Assembly: GCF_025148445.1 (NCBI RefSeq)
Contig: NZ_CP102270.1
Location: 2,343,001 to 2,407,000 of the forward strand
From: Eshraghiella crossota
GTDB taxonomy: Bacteria > Bacillota > Clostridia > Lachnospirales > Lachnospiraceae
DNA: 64,000 nucleotides
Direction: 5' to 3'
The notes under the pieces are model-generated. The model made no database searches. It was not told the origin of the DNA and worked only from the letters and a program-made list of their open reading frames with translations. This document shows, in pieces, positions 63,276 through 64,000 of the stretch (the stretch's first letter is position 1; each line of letters opens with the position of its first letter). A program made the position numbers and the translations under genes.

Positions 63276-64000
63276 TTAACAACCTCCTTCATTGATTACT
63301 TCATCATAGACTTCCGCATAACGTTCAATCCAAACTTTTGCCGGCACATCATAAGGTCGGAAATGAGTATTTTTTACATCCCGGCCAATATCCATATAAA
63401 CTGCAGTTTTTCCGCGAAGAGATTTTGCTTCGCTTTCCGCAACAAGGATGTCCATTGATTCCTCATCAAGTCCATATGCAATACGCTTGTCAAACATAGA
63501 ATCATATCGATCTCCAAGCATCATTTCTATACTGCGAATGCTTTCACCCCATACAATACTGTTCACTCCGTATTTTGGCCCATTGATAATAATTTTTTGG
63601 AGCATTTCAATCGAACTTAATTCTCCACCACGATCTTCTTCATATATTCTGCCAGTTCGCAATCTTCTCGCACGATTGATTCCAAAGAACATCAGGAAAA
63701 TTCTTTCATTTGCAGAAAGTGTGCCTTCTGAACGTCCAAGAACCGTTTCATACAAACTAGCTATCAATTCTTCAGCATCACCGACTTTAGCTACTTTTAC
63801 CTGCTGCGGGAATTGAGACTCAAAGAAATCAAAGTCGCATTCTCCGTCTGCCAACTCATCCGCAAAAAGATCAACGATATAAACTAATGCATTTGATTTA
63901 TCTGCATTTGTATGCAACTCTTCATAAAGAACACTCATCATCGAAAGTTCAAACAAACTGAGAGCCATCTTTTCGTCCTTGCTGACAACCAAAAGATTAT
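63276..64000 (-). CDS. FtsK/SpoIIIE-like ATPase, C-terminal part (cut by window edge)
   Basis: The open frame continues past the window end. The 241 visible residues resemble the last motor domain of FtsK/EssC-like ATPases: FLMFFGINRARRLR strand, ELSSIEMLQKIIINGPKYGV followed by NSIVWGE, FDKRIAYGLDEESMDIL and a C-terminal MDIGRDVKNTHFRPYDVP. Walker motifs of this domain must lie upstream or are degenerate. Such motors move DNA or protein through the cell envelope. It is the most upstream visible gene of the operon. Confidence 0.75.
   Translation of the reverse strand, partial: NLLVVSKDEKMALSLFELSMMSVLYEELHTNADKSNALVYIVDLFADELADGECDFDFFESQFPQQVKVAKVGDAEELIASLYETVLGRSEGTLSANERIFLMFFGINRARRLRTGRIYEEDRGGELSSIEMLQKIIINGPKYGVNSIVWGESIRSIEMMLGDRYDSMFDKRIAYGLDEESMDILVAESEAKSLRGKTAVYMDIGRDVKNTHFRPYDVPAKVWIERYAEVYDEVINEGGC

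Noticed and set aside
55754-64000. Type VII secretion system
   Set aside because: FHA and FtsK-like domains occur, but they are in separate proteins, and no WXG100, EsaA, EssA or EssB-like gene is visible; the membrane component is only a 111-residue protein.

Overview
The window reads as chromosomal DNA of a spore-forming, anaerobic, low-GC Firmicute, most likely a Lachnospiraceae member (Lachnospira/Roseburia-like). This rests on low-GC coding sequence, AGGAGG-type ribosome binding sites, sporulation genes (cwlD, spmA, spmB, a GH18/SH3 cortex-type hydrolase), FabK instead of FabI, MecA, a CtpE-like P-type ATPase and Rpn-type nucleases. The genus is inference. Nearly all genes lie on the minus strand.

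0-7.6 kb: the F-type ATP synthase operon (atpZ-I-B-E-F-H-A, cut at the left edge), with its own promoter inside the end of rpiB. The c subunit carries a complete sodium-binding signature. Upstream lies a Bacillus ywl-like block (tsaC, LMW-phosphatase-like, rpiB), then cwlD and a GH18 protein. 7.7-9.7 kb: a Ser/Thr kinase fused to a degenerate ParA-like domain, followed by a second degenerate ParA-like protein; both genes seem to start at ATA. 9.8-16.9 kb: mecA, then a LytTR two-component regulon (phosphoacceptor-less sensor, regulator, two paralogous lipoproteins and a previously unannotated 39-residue exported peptide). Two promoters share the same twin-repeat operator. Three paralogous membrane-anchored proteins follow. 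17-24.4 kb: tex, fabZ, fabK and an ABC export/adaptor/lipoprotein operon. 24.5-28.5 kb: a mobile island with a decayed IS bounded by inverted repeats, a GC-rich AAA/DUF4143 gene and a frameshifted IS91-type transposase.

28.5-47.7 kb: mostly housekeeping genes: spmB and spmA (separated by three genes), AI-2E-type permease, OLD-family nuclease, D-lactate dehydrogenase, AIM24-like protein, aconitase family enzyme, alpha/beta hydrolase, bioY under a BirA operator, CtpE-like ATPase, MetE-like enzyme with LysR regulator, citrate synthase, Nudix, aroA and rfbD.

47.7-64 kb: an accessory region that looks like a defence or conflict island. It holds a nonsense-interrupted Rpn nuclease with four tandem copies of its C-terminal part, a metallophosphoesterase/membrane protein/P-loop ATPase set flanked by a 41-bp direct repeat, an HTH-ImmA/IrrE gene, a 16-bp perfect inverted repeat, and a tightly packed nine-gene operon that runs off the right edge. 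The operon encodes an FtsK-like ATPase, small membrane protein, TPR-like protein, zinc-ribbon protein, radical SAM enzyme, Ser/Thr kinase, helical/GrpE-like protein, Zn ribbon-FHA protein and ClpB-type unfoldase. I cannot match this operon to any named system, and it is the best candidate for an undescribed one: kinase-FHA phospho-signalling coupled to two ATP motors and a radical enzyme.
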